Positions 1-11,900 of a stretch of 64,000 nt of DNA are shown here, piece after piece (position 1 is the first letter of the stretch; each line of letters opens with the position of its first letter). Position numbers and translations under genes: made by a program. This stretch comes from Anticarsia gemmatalis (taxonomy: Eukaryota > Arthropoda > Insecta > Lepidoptera > Erebidae). Where the stretch lies: contig NC_134755.1 in the NCBI RefSeq assembly GCF_050436995.1, positions 3,659,001 to 3,723,000 on the forward strand, given 5' to 3'. The notes below the pieces were generated by a model. The model was not told where the DNA came from, did no database searches, and saw nothing but the letters and a program-made list of their open reading frames with translations.

Positions 1-902
1 AACATAAAAATATATTGATTCTTAGTACAGTTAGGTTGTTATCTCAGTATAAAAGTTTGTGGAACGGTATCATAGATTATTTAAGCAATTAAGTACTGAA
101 ATTATTTAATGATTACGGTAAACATATGAATCTACAAATTACGACTCAGATTACATATAAAATAATTCAACAAATAAACACCAAAAATAAACACATCATT
201 TACGGATTTCATTAAACCCTAGACGAGGCAAACAAAGTAAATTAATTAATACGACCACAGCGGTACTAAATACATAACAACAATGGTTGAAACAAAAGAG
301 CGGACCCCTTCGTAGCCCAGCGCGTCAACTACTTCCGAGAACGGCAATTACCGTCGTATTTTAAAAAGAAAAGAAAAAGATAAATGACTATTTTATCTCA
401 AGGAATCTTACTCGTTATCGTGAAGAGAAAAATAAGGCCCTTCCGTGGACATTGTATGCTAAACAAAGCCATTTTCGACATGATGATGGATGGCCACTAC
501 TCTATTGTGATACATCAAGCGTTATCTACTTTCGGAAGTTTAATATCGATACAAATTATATCCGAAGATAGGATAAGGCAAATATAATATTTTTAGCCAA
601 AGAACAAATTTGCGAAAAATTGTTCATGAACTTTCGATGTATCAAAGGCGACGTGTATCATATTTTTTTACAGATCGGTATACGATTATTTGTAACAAAG
701 GGATGATGTGCTTTCTTAAAAAAAAACGCCATAAATATGAGATCGACCAACCATTTCAGATTTTTCCTCATAAACTGTAATTGTTACCAAAACATGTAAC
801 TACAACTCAAAAGAGATCAAAATCTAAATTGGGCCACGGCCTAACAGGTCGGGATTGACATTTTATTACGCGGTTATTTCCCGAAGGTAAATAAAAATGT
901 AA

Positions 903-1062
903 AATCGACTAGGGTAAAGCGTGGCAAAATCGCTCTCGATTCGTTCCGAATTGCACCATCGAGTCTTCTAGTATCGAAGCAGGCTCTCGATCACGTACCC
1001 GCAATTTCTACCCATCGACGAGTTGTTGAGACTTGCTCGACTCGCGCGTTGATCTTCGATTC
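903..1062. other. TCGA-dense patch
   Basis: Eight copies of the self-complementary tetramer TCGA fall within about 160 bases, in contexts such as CTCGAT, ATCGAG, ATCGAAG, ATCGAC, CTCGAC and TTCGAT. At this composition well under one would be expected by chance (rough mental estimate). The patch is also more GC-rich than its surroundings. It could be a regulatory cluster, for example binding sites with a TCGAT-like core, or the remnant of a GC-rich repeat. The sequence alone does not decide between these. Confidence 0.35.
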
Positions 1063-4000
1063 AATCAAGAGAACACGTTCTCATATGTGTTTCAAACGAG
1101 CTCTTATTAAGTGCTTTACAAAAGACACTTAAGTCTCCCCTTTGCGTCTAAGATAGCCATAGTAATTACAAAGTTTGGAACGAAAGCAATTAATGTTTTA
1201 ATCGCCGTACATTTTTCTGCAAAAGGTGCTTTTTATGGTCTAACTTTATTAGGGTTGAATTCCGCAAAAACACTAAACTAAATAGATGTTTTAAGGGCGG
1301 TACGGGGATAAACGAGCTAGATTCCTTTAGATCATTCTTGGAACTTGAAAACTTTGAGAGGATTTATTCATGAAAGCAACTGTAAAAAAGTTAAATAAAA
1401 ATAGAACCATAAACTTGAAAAGTTTGAGGTTTTTAGCATTACAGCAAAACATTTTGGAAAGTACTACAGCAAAGACAAAGAAGAAAAAGTAGTCACATGA
1501 AGCCTTTATATTAAAATCGTACGTCACGCTTAAAACATTTAAAATATTTTTATACGCGAAAGAGTAACCATACAAACACTCGTAAATCGGTGTTGAAAAG
1601 GTAAAGTCTTTTGAATTAAGTAAATGGTCCACTTCATCGTAGGTAATCCACAATGGAGAACTCGTCGTGACAAATAGCCCATAAATAGGATAAAACGGCC
1701 ACAAAATATAGGAGGGCTAACAGTTGACAGAAACAAAGAAACTAGCAATCCACAAACTGCTTTTGTTCGAAGAGGACGTAATTGATGAGCTAAGTGAGAA
1801 AGTTTCGACTGTTTCAAACTATGTCGCTGTTGAAAGCTGCAGTTATTAACGACTAAGATGCCTGAAATGTTTTAATTTAAATTGACAGCTATGTGGTTCT
1901 TAAGCTAGTTATAAAACTTCCCAAAGATAACCATGATTGAATTGTGTTCGCATTATTAAAATAGCGGTTTAAATATACTGATTTGTGAAGTTTTTGCACT
2001 CGTATCTTCACTGAACTCAAATGAAAAGGGAAATATGAAAAAACCAAAAGGATCATAGATTTAAAGTTCAGTGATTTCTGCCTACGCAACGGGAAACAGG
2101 ATGTTATGAATCATGTAGATTAATCTAATTTTATTGCAAGGCTCAAACAAATTTAACGCCTCGTTTTTTAACCTCGAGATTGAATTTTTCAAGACCTTTT
2201 TTGGGACGGCGCCAATATGGGTGTTGAGATGGAAAATAAGAATTTTGTAAAGATCGAGGTTTGTACTAGAAAATCGGTGTCTATTTTATACCGAATGTGA
2301 CCTAGATTTCTCAAAGCTGTATTGTCTTTGAACAACTGTAATAAACACAGATTTAGCAACAAAGGTGGATTTATAGGTGTTGAAATAAGAACGTTTTACA
2401 ACCGACCTTTAACCTCAATTTACATTTCGATTTTATTGAGCTGTACGGATTCAATATTAGATACACTTTGCTAAAATTAAAAGAGAATAGGTACTGAATA
2501 TATTTAACAAAAATAATGTTCAGATAAAGAAGCTAATTTACCCTAACTTTATCTTCAAAACCTTTTGCGTCATAAAACAAATTTTATCTTAAAAAAAGAG
2601 CCGCCGCTCAACGCTTGCCACTTGAACTTGTACTCAATTTGGAACCCCGCAGATGGGGTGAGTTAGCGGAAAATTATGTTGGCAATAAAGGTAATAAGAA
2701 AGCTATTTATTGCTTGTTTTTAGCTCTGCGACGGTGACGAAAACACAACGGCCACAAAACACTTGACTACACGTGGCGCTTGTCCGGCAATATTTATTAT
2801 CGAGTTGCGGCCCACCGACATTTGGCAGTTGGCACCCTTGCCAGAAAAGCTTAATGTATCGAATTTAATCTATCAAGGTCGGACCGACGGAGGGAAAATA
2901 CGGATATTCGAGAGCAAATATTCGTTATAGCCATAGGAGTAAAGTAGGTTCTTGATTATGGTTTGTTTTTTCATGGCACGTCCTAGATATAAAATGTATT
3001 CATTTGGTTACTCGAGCTTGCTTCCTTTATGTCAACATCTTTTCCTCTTACATTAAGAATGGAATTTGCGATCGCATAGAGCCATGATAATAAGTATTCA
3101 TTAGCACAACTACATCTTAAGCAGATATAATTCAATTTTATAACAATTTTAATTGCCAAGCCAGTTTTAATATTCTCAGAGCGCATTTACAGATCACTTA
3201 TGAAATGTTTATCACATTAAGAAAGAAAAAACACTGAAATCTCATTTTCAAAGGCAGGAATCGATTCGCATGTAGACAATAGTGGTACATAGTCGTTTTC
3301 ATCGAAAAAGGGAACAATACAGCCATTAGAATAAGTACTTCCAGGATGCTACTTTCACAAAAAGCCGGAGATATTTATGAGAGGCTGAAATGGAATGGTT
3401 TATTTTAATGTCTTGAGAATCGACTTGGAATTCTAACAACCTAAGTATCAGCAATTTCCGATCCACTCCTGATATTATGTTCTTAGTAGCTTAAATGTAT
3501 ACTCATTTTCAGCATTCCAATAACAATACCTTCGGTTACTCTTATCCTGTTGTTGAAATACACTCGAGAGGCCGCTCTTAGTTCCAAAGCCCACTAAATA
3601 CGAAAGGTCAAGAGATTCCATTACAATCGTAAACCATTCGCGCAATTTGTTCCAGATGGACTCCATTGGTATTGCCAGCGTGAGAATTATACCATGATTT
3701 TTGTTACTTCAATAACAAATAGTGATTTTAGGAACCAGGTGTTCATATCTATTATACAATAGAATACAGGAACGCTCAAGTTTAAAACTTGTAAGTGTTA
3801 ATGTGTCTCAATTAAGTAATACTTGAATTGTAGCATACATGACATGTGATGTTGGTTAATTAGTGAATGTTGTGAGCACTAAGCAAGATTTATGAAACAG
3901 GGGCTTGGGTAATTAGTACTAAAGTCGAGTATCCCTCATTTTGTTTTATGAAATGCTAATTTTTTATAGCAACTTTTGTGTAGAAAGTTAAGAATTAATC

Positions 4001-7000
4001 TCTGTTTTAGACGTTTTTTATACTTACCAGTTGAGGTTTTGTTGGTCTTAAATTTAGGTCGTTTAAATAAAGTAAAAACTAAAACATAAAACACTGTTTT
4101 ATATCTGAAAATAGTGCAAATAGGCAAATAGTTACGAAACAAGAATGTGTTTGTATTTCCCCAGAAACATTCTTAACAAAACTATCGCGTCAAGGGAAAT
4201 ATTTTCCTAACCGTGGCAACACCGAACAGCTGTGGGAAAGTGTCTGTGGTCAGTCCACTACAATGTATCTTACAAGACAGTATTAATTTATCGGTTCTAT
4301 ATATAAATACACTATCTATACAAATAAAAGTTTCGGGCTTAGTTCGTGAGTGAGATGTTTAAGTTTGATCGTTACTTAGTTGTTTGCTCCGATTGTGGTA
4401 CATAATAGTCTGTGTAACAGGGTTGAACAGATTTATTCTTTGGCAAGCAAAGGAAACGTCTTGATTAGGGAAATGCTTTAGTTTTATGGTAATAGTTTCA
4501 ATAATAATCTCAGCTGTGGGTTAAGATAACGATAAGAAATGTGTACAACTTTGGCAATAATAATAAGCTTAGAATATAATACAAAAAGCCTGTAACCAAA
4601 ACGTTGCACGCATATTTAACGAGATTTCAGCGAAGAACTTCTCTCTTTATTATCGCTTGCTTAAATGAGCGAATCAAAGAAATTGGCCGCCGAGAAATTG
4701 CTTGAAAAGATTGGCATTTTTAAGTAATCTTGTCGCTGCAGGAACACTTTTCTTTTAAATTTCACCTTTAGCGTTCATAAGTCGCACGAAGGAAAGGCGC
4801 CCCACAGAGACTTCGTTGCGTTCGGTGAAACCCGCCTCGTTTTTTGCAGCAAATGAATTTAAACAGAGGCCTTAATCGTTGACTCTTCGAGGCTATCAAT
4901 TACGCACCCTCCCGTTCTTTGTAAAATGTAAATGGTTCAATGTTTCTCTTCAACTGAGCGGTTGTTATTTGCTAGATATGACTATTTCTTATTAATTAGT
5001 ATACCAACTTACTATAAGAATCAAAGACAAAGTTTAAATATAATACTAACACAAGAAATAATAGCGTTATTTAACATTAATCTAACTTTGTTCAAAGTTA
5101 TTAATGAGGAGTTACTAATCGGGCTTATTTCGAAACTAATAAATGAGAGGCTGGCTTTTATTAATTCATAATGGCATCCGAGCAACTTCTGTATAAAAGG
5201 AATCAATAACTTTTAGTATAAACCTAAGTAAGCTTTACACGAGGAATGAACGTTTTCTTCATTCTCCCAAAACCATCTTGGTAACAACATACATATATCA
5301 AGTTCATTTCCAAACGTGTTCTGATTCCAATAGTGTATGTGCTAAAATATTCAAACTTCAATACACATTTCGATCCAAGTCTCCTGAATTCAGGTAGCCT
5401 ATCCCAGAAACGATAGAACGATCCTTTGTTTCACGCCCAGTTACACCTATCGCTTCTAGATATTCTATCTTCCTAAACGGTTCATTTGTTCAGCGAGGGA
5501 GAGCTTTCGGCAACATCAGAATATGACGTGACTAATAGCGTTATGCTGGAGATTTATTGCTTAGAACACTGCAGTGCTGTGAGAGTGAAGCTTCTTATGA
5601 TAAGATTGAGAGTGTCTTACTTTGATGATGTTATTCGCTTCCATGGAAAGGAAATGAAACCATGCGGCAAATTGCGAAATAAATCTTATGTCGGTCGAAT
5701 TTTGTATTTTTTATAATTAGCTGCAGAGGAAATCGCTTAAAACTTAGAATAAGTGTAGTTGCTTCATAAAAACGTATACACGTTTTATAGATTGATCATG
5801 ATTGATAATATGAGAAGATCGTTTTAGAAGACAATGCAATTTGAATTGAATTACATTAATGTTAGTAAAGCTACAAGAGTTTAGAGATTGTAAGCTATTA
5901 CATCCGCATACACTGAATCAACTCAAGCAATTTCGCCGAGTTAGGAAAACGAAAATGCTTTTTGGCATTTGGCTTGATATTTTAAAAGGTGCGACTAATA
6001 TTTGCGATGCGTCTTTCTAGAAGTAGACTCGGTGAAATTCTAAAGAGATTTTGATTCGGTTCAATGAAATTTTTCGCAATCTTCATTTTTACCTTTTCTA
6101 GGTCAAGTAGCGGCAGACAATCACTTTCAATAACGATTATGGAGCTGGTTAAGTTATTGACTTGAGAGAAAGAAGCTCTCTTTCTTAGTGATTTGCGAAA
6201 TTAAATGTATAACTCTGGGCAAACTACAACCAAATTATATCGCAACGCATGATACGAGTATCCCTCGTAGTACAAAAACTAGTGTAATGTATTATTAAGT
6301 GGTAGGATGTATGTGCGTAGTTACACTTTTCCGTATGTTACTTATAGTTGTGTTACGCCAACCCCTCTTATCCCAAAGGGGAAGTGTTAGAGATAAATAC
6401 ATTCGTAAATGAAGAATATACTGCCAATTTCTTCGTCTTGTTTTCCTCACTATATTGGAATGTTATCTGCTCACTTGAGACCATCTCCGGGGTTTCAGAA
6501 AATATCCTCAGTTAAATGATTCAGAGAATTTTATCCTTAAAATTAATTATTTGAAATTTAATCGCGGAATTAAGAGCGTCTCGTAATAGAAAATAATTTG
6601 TTTTGCTCGGCACCTTACAAAAGCCGGGAATAAATAAGTCTGTTTGCACGTTTTCTTAGGAAAAGAAGGTTGTGAAAGATCGGCGAAAAGATTTCGTGCT
6701 TAAGACGACCCTCGAGAATTTTAATTATGAAGTTTTGTTAAGTTTTAATAATTTACCAGAAAATTAGTCTAAGGGAAACTTTAATTAGGTCATGTACACA
6801 AAGGACGGTATAATTTAGTTAGGTGAAAAAGTTGAAGAGAGAACAAACTTCAGATATTACCGGGCTCGTGTCCTTGGTTTAAAAATTCATACACGGAATT
6901 TTAGCTTTCAGAAGATGTGCGTACTTAACATTTAATATCGTAGTACTAAAATATTAAACTATATATCCAAGTGAATATTACGCTCTGATCAAATTCTCTT

Positions 7001-7704
7001 TTATTTTGTTAAGAAACGCGCGCAGAGGTGTGGGCGTGGACTTCATAATATAAATCGAACGGTCCCGATAGCTGTGCTCGAAGTATCGGACGAGTTGCCA
7101 GTTTACTTCTAGGACTTTGTGATGAGTTGGAAATGTATAGAATTAATTCAAAGTACTGCGAAGCACTACTTTGCTAGGTAATTGAATAAAAGGTACACGA
7201 GCAGAATTAAAACGTAATAGTTTAAGAGCTTCACCGTAATGCACATAATAAAAATACGAAGAGCATTTTAAAATTCTATTACTTAGCGATTCATTGAATA
7301 TCATCCGATAATTTATGTCACAAAAAAAATACTATTATTTCAGCAGTTAGGGTTAAATTTACATGTATATAACTAGACACCAGCATTGTAATTCTAAAAA
7401 CAACTACGCCTCCGTCAACCCTTGCTTAAAAAAACTAACAGTCGCTATTCCGCCCACAAAATAGAAAGAAAAACGAGCGCTTTCATTCATGCATCAAGTA
7501 CAAAGGGGTGTCGAAAACTCGATCCGAACGTCGAGTCGACACTAACAAACGGTGGGCCACCGCAAAATACGCGCGGTGAATACATGTCAAACTAGCTAAA
7601 CTGACCTACATACAGACAATATCAGGAGAGATTGAATGAGACGCTATTAAATTATTGTCCGTGTGTACGAGGGACTCCTTTGACACACGACACAATACTG
7701 TGAG

Positions 7705-7712
7705 TGACGTCA
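7705..7712. promoter_or_regulatory. Perfect CRE-type palindrome TGACGTCA
   Basis: The octamer TGACGTCA is the full palindromic CREB/ATF binding site. It sits at the edge of a GC-richer patch (about 7440-7760) that also contains the short palindrome GTCGAGTCGAC. A second perfect copy lies at 55542-55549. My rough expectation for this octamer in 64 kb of such DNA is about 0.6, so two copies are not strong evidence of function. It is listed only as a candidate site. Confidence 0.2.
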
Positions 7713-8714
7713 GTTATCGGGGGGTCGGGATAGATCGAGATTCTCAATAGGTACACAGTTACACACAATGATTTACGTGCAAAGAATAATGTATCGTCTG
7801 GTATATACGGTTCGTGTTTAACGGGAATGGAATTGTAAAAAACAAAGCGCGCTGGCCTAGTTATGGAATAAAAATATGACCGCTTATTTATCTTACGTAT
7901 AAGAGTCGGATGAAATGGGTCGTTAGTATTACTTATTGTTCTAGTATCGTATTATCTGAAATGGGAAGCTGTATAAATAGAATTAGGTTTTATATACGGT
8001 TAAGGGTTTGACAAAGGTATATGTGTATATTTTCGCAAAATTCAATTAGAGAGTTTTTATTTTTTTACATTACTATGAAGCTTTTAGCATATTCTTGACG
8101 TAGTTTACTTGGTCATATGATTGTTTAATCAATTTAGATGTAAGTAAGTAAGTATTCAAGTTTAATTTTATAAAACTAATGGTAAAAGTAACCGAAGCAC
8201 TTATATTTCTGAAAAGAAAAGAATGAAAAAAGTCCTTGAGGCTATACAAATATTACTACAGATACTTAGCAAGGTAAGTAGTGTTCATTTAGATAAAGTC
8301 CTGTCTCATTTTCTTTTTTCTATTTCAATTATTAAACAGGTCCTTATGTAATATCACTGTTATAAGGACTAAGTTGTATAATTTCTACCTGGCCTATTTT
8401 ATTTATAAAAACTTATATAAAATTCTTTATACAAAAAGAAATACCGAGATTAGAATAGCTGGAAAATATTATAGGCCAACTTTGTGAGTTTAACTGAAAA
8501 ACGAATACTTATGTAATATAGAAAGAATCGCAATAAAGCCTACGAATTCTGGTTTCAAGACTTTCAGTAGACAGAAATGTAATGAAAATACTTTTTGGCT
8601 CTAAGAAATGTCCGTACCCAGAACTGAAAGCTGACTGAAACAATTTATCCGATAACATTGTCTTCAAGGTTTCGCCATTCTTACAATGTTTCATTAATAC
8701 ACTTATTATTTTAT

Positions 8715-8948
8715 AAAAACCAGCCATGTGCGAATTGAACTCGTAATCACAGGGTTCCGTGCTGCTCATATTAATATATATTTTATTGTTCTTCAGAATT
8801 TGTTGTTATAGCGGCAACAGAAATACATTAAGTATCTGTGAACATTTCAACTGTGTGACTATCAAGGTTCATGAAAAACAGCGTAGTGACAAATAGACAG
8901 CGATGTTTTAGTAATAGGGTCCCCTTTTACCCTTTGGTAAAGAGTAAC
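8715..8948 (+). mobile_element. Lepidopteran SINE-like dispersed repeat, near full length
   Basis: The head (8715-8760) reads AAAAACCAGCCATGTGCGA, then ACTCG, then AGGGTTCCGT. This closely follows the very abundant lepidopteran repeat beginning AAAACCGGCCAAGTGCGAGT and continuing into AGGGTTCCGTAC. The middle, 8800-8828, carries TTGTTATAGCGGCAACAGAA, and the tail has GGTTCATGA at 8866-8874, GACAGCGATG, and TAGTAATAGGGTCCCC before TTTTACCCTTTGG (to about 8937). The order and spacing of these blocks agree with the family as I remember it. The expected final block, a reverse complement of the AGGGTTCCGT head, has decayed to GTAAAGAGTAAC. The copy is non-coding, and the reading frame crossing its first part on the minus strand is incidental. 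I do not assign a family name. Family recognition is from memory, but several independent blocks agree. Confidence 0.75.
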
Positions 8949-11900
8949 GTTAAAATCTGAAAAACATAGAAATTACCTTTACATTTTGGAAAAAGTAACG
9001 CCTTTTTCAGATAACAGGACTATCTAGAAAGTAAAGAAGCAAGATAAAATGTTCACGGTACAATAGGAAATAGTGGCCGGGCCGTCAAACCGTTTGCCTA
9101 GGTGAATTTGTAAATCGGAAGGTCGAATAGATCCCTTTCAATGTAATAAAATGCCGTAATATGTGTAATATGAAATCGTTATCGAGCTTGTCATGAAACC
9201 TTTTGAAATAGAAGTGCGTAGTTCGGCTTAACGGAATGAAGGTTGAACTGCGTCATGATTTTAAGCATATTTCGTTGCCATAAAATTATGTTTTCTTTAT
9301 ATATTCGTTAAAAATACTTATTAAAAATATATTAAGGATTTCTTTAATAAACTTGTAGTTATCTTGATACCGAAGGTCTTTTCAAATATATGAACATTGT
9401 TTTTTTATATACTCAAAGCAAACCAAATGTGCTATTGATATAGAAACCCAAAATGTCAGGGCCATAACAGATGGAAAACATGTTAAATAACAATTGATAG
9501 GGCGCGTATTTAACGATGGAATGCAACGTAAGAGCCGTTTGCTCTTATCTAAGTGCCATTTATCTATCGGCCAAAGTGTTTATGGGCCATTGGCATACGA
9601 TATTACGTGAGGTGAAAATATTGACAAGATTTCGTAAATAAACATGTTGGAAATGTGCTGAGTTTTTGCGACATTATTATCACAAATAGAAGATAAAATG
9701 TTGTTTGATTTAACAGACGGTTAAACTCTTTATATAACGATAGCTACTTAAACTAATGCGAGCTGGGAATAAAATGCATGTAAAATGTTTCTCAAACTGT
9801 ATTATACTGTTAGAGTTGAAGCAATTGAAAAGTGTGTTGATAGACGACACTCCAGCGCTTTGTTTCCTCGTAGAACACGAGATGTCAGTGATAAGTATTT
9901 CTCACTGTGCACTGAAGAATAATTGAGTTTCCCCCTTGAAAAATAAACCACTTGAAACTGACAGCGTTGAAAAATAGAAAGGGGTTTCAACATCTTAACA
10001 TCGGCATTCGTATACGGCGGAATGATCGATTCTGAACGAAGCAATTTATTGAGAATCGAAGCGATAGTATTGAGAAAAAGTTAGTCTTATTTACAAGATA
10101 TATCTCTAAGGTAACAACGTACTACTTTTGAATAGAAGTCGGTAAAGTTTCTTCAATAGAAAGGTAGTAAAGATTACAGTTATACACTAAATATAACTAT
10201 AAATGTAAGCAGAAAAGAAATAACATATCCGAAAGCACGATTCAGTGGAACTTGTGCGATTGACAGAGGACAATGAAGATTGACGAAATCCTGAATATGT
10301 TGCTAGGCTGTACATTGCGTACATAGATAACATTGTGCTTGCGCTGTCTGATGGTATTTACAAGTCAACGAACTATTCGAAACCAAATAGCGTAGGAGAT
10401 TGTATTTTCTATCTCAGATGGAGTGGGTGCTGACAAATGTATTAAGAGATTGCGACTCGCAAAGAATGTTGTAGACCAAAGTAGTGTTATCCAAATTATG
10501 TTTAAATATACTATGCATAGTTGAATTAACATAGTACTTTAAAAAAAATGTTACGTTAGTATCATACTGCGATCTAAATGCTAGAAATATATTTCTATTT
10601 AACAGCTCCAATTGAATGTCCTATTTTATCTGTTGACGTTCAGACTGTATAGAAGTTAATCTATTGAATCAGTGATTGGGATTTTGAAATGTCAAACGTT
10701 TGAATGTGGCCTGAATAGCACATTAAGCATGGAATCGGAGCTCAATATAATTTGTTATAATCTCTCTTTGGATCAAAAGTTTGACGTATAGCAAAGCTAA
10801 CTAAAAGTTAGCTTAGAAAGACATGAAATATGTTCCTAGCTTATCATCTGCAGACGAGGAAAATGTGCGTTTTTGTCTGTCCAAACATATTTTATTGCAG
10901 CAAACTTCATATCTCTGAAAGAAAAAGTTTGATCCGCATAATTTTATGGCACACTTATGTCAAAGTGGGCTATAAAGAGGGATGCAAGATACCGTAGAGC
11001 GATCAGCGATGCATAACGGCTTTCCGACTTGTGTATTACCGTAGTAAGGCCGAGTATGTGTGTTTTAGTTTGTGTGTGTGCGGTGTAGTAACGTGTAACT
11101 AATAAAACCATCGATCGACCTTAACACTGACATTTGAATAGCAGGTCAAAGGCTGTTGATATAAATAGAAGTAGCATTGAAGTTATGTCATTCATAAGAT
11201 GCAATTTAATTAAACCTTTCATCAGTAAAATTCATTGATGTTTCTAGAAACTGAACGAGAGTAAACTCAAACAGTTGCCTGCTGCAAGTTGTTGGAAAGT
11301 TTGAAGTACAAAGTCCATGTACTGATAGTAACTGGGAACTAAAAGGAGCTGTCTGCTATAAACAGCAAGTCCAATATTACAGCAAAGAAATTAGAGATTT
11401 TTATTAATGAAATCTGTTTACCTAATTTTAATTCGCTTGGAAATGTGTCTGTGTGTGTGAAATATAATGCAACAGTATACCTATTTGTTCTAAATAAAAC
11501 ATGTATCACAATAATTCGATACATAAATACCATCGTATTCGAATATCGTACTGGATATTCTTTTCTTCAACGTGAGATTAGGTTCTTATCGAAAAAAAGG
11601 GATATTGACTAATGAAATAGCTGTCTCGATATTTTCCCTACAAAGACAGATGAAATATTGTATGCCAGTACGTAGTGAAGAGATTGGAATAAATCGCCGT
11701 TAATCCAGTGAAAACGGATATATCTTCGTATTCTTTTGTGAATATCGAGAATATTTTGAAGTTGTATAAACAATATAAATGTAATTCTAATGATAAATGT
11801 TTATAATAATACATAATGTCTGTAATTTGAAGGATACATGTTGACTTACATGTATTTTATTGATATATTATTGCAATAAGCCCGTGCTCAAATATAATAC

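Larger units (their letters stand above)
1..8714. other. Non-coding AT-rich stretch, no gene seen
   Basis: No supported gene. The open frames here are short (125 codons at most), overlap one another on opposite strands, contain many leucine, phenylalanine, isoleucine and tyrosine codons typical of AT-rich random DNA, and match no family I recognise. Two patches stand out: a TCGA-dense segment at 903-1062 and a GC-richer segment at about 7440-7760 with a perfect TGACGTCA. A short TAAG microsatellite lies near 8141-8157. TATAAA-like words (for example 5192-5200 and 7971-7979) occur as expected for the base composition, and none precedes a convincing coding exon. Confidence 0.7.

Noticed and set aside
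214..226. Possible piggyBac end (CCCTAGA after TTAAA)
   Set aside because: Only a short match to the terminal motif. The TTAA is not directly adjacent and no partner inverted end was found.
5192..5200. TATAAAAGG word as a promoter
   Set aside because: TATA-like words are frequent in this AT-rich DNA (also 7971-7979), and no coding start or initiator follows at a sensible distance.
8509..8769. 86-codon minus-strand frame
   Set aside because: Its first part is the reverse complement of the head of the SINE-like repeat, so it is incidental.
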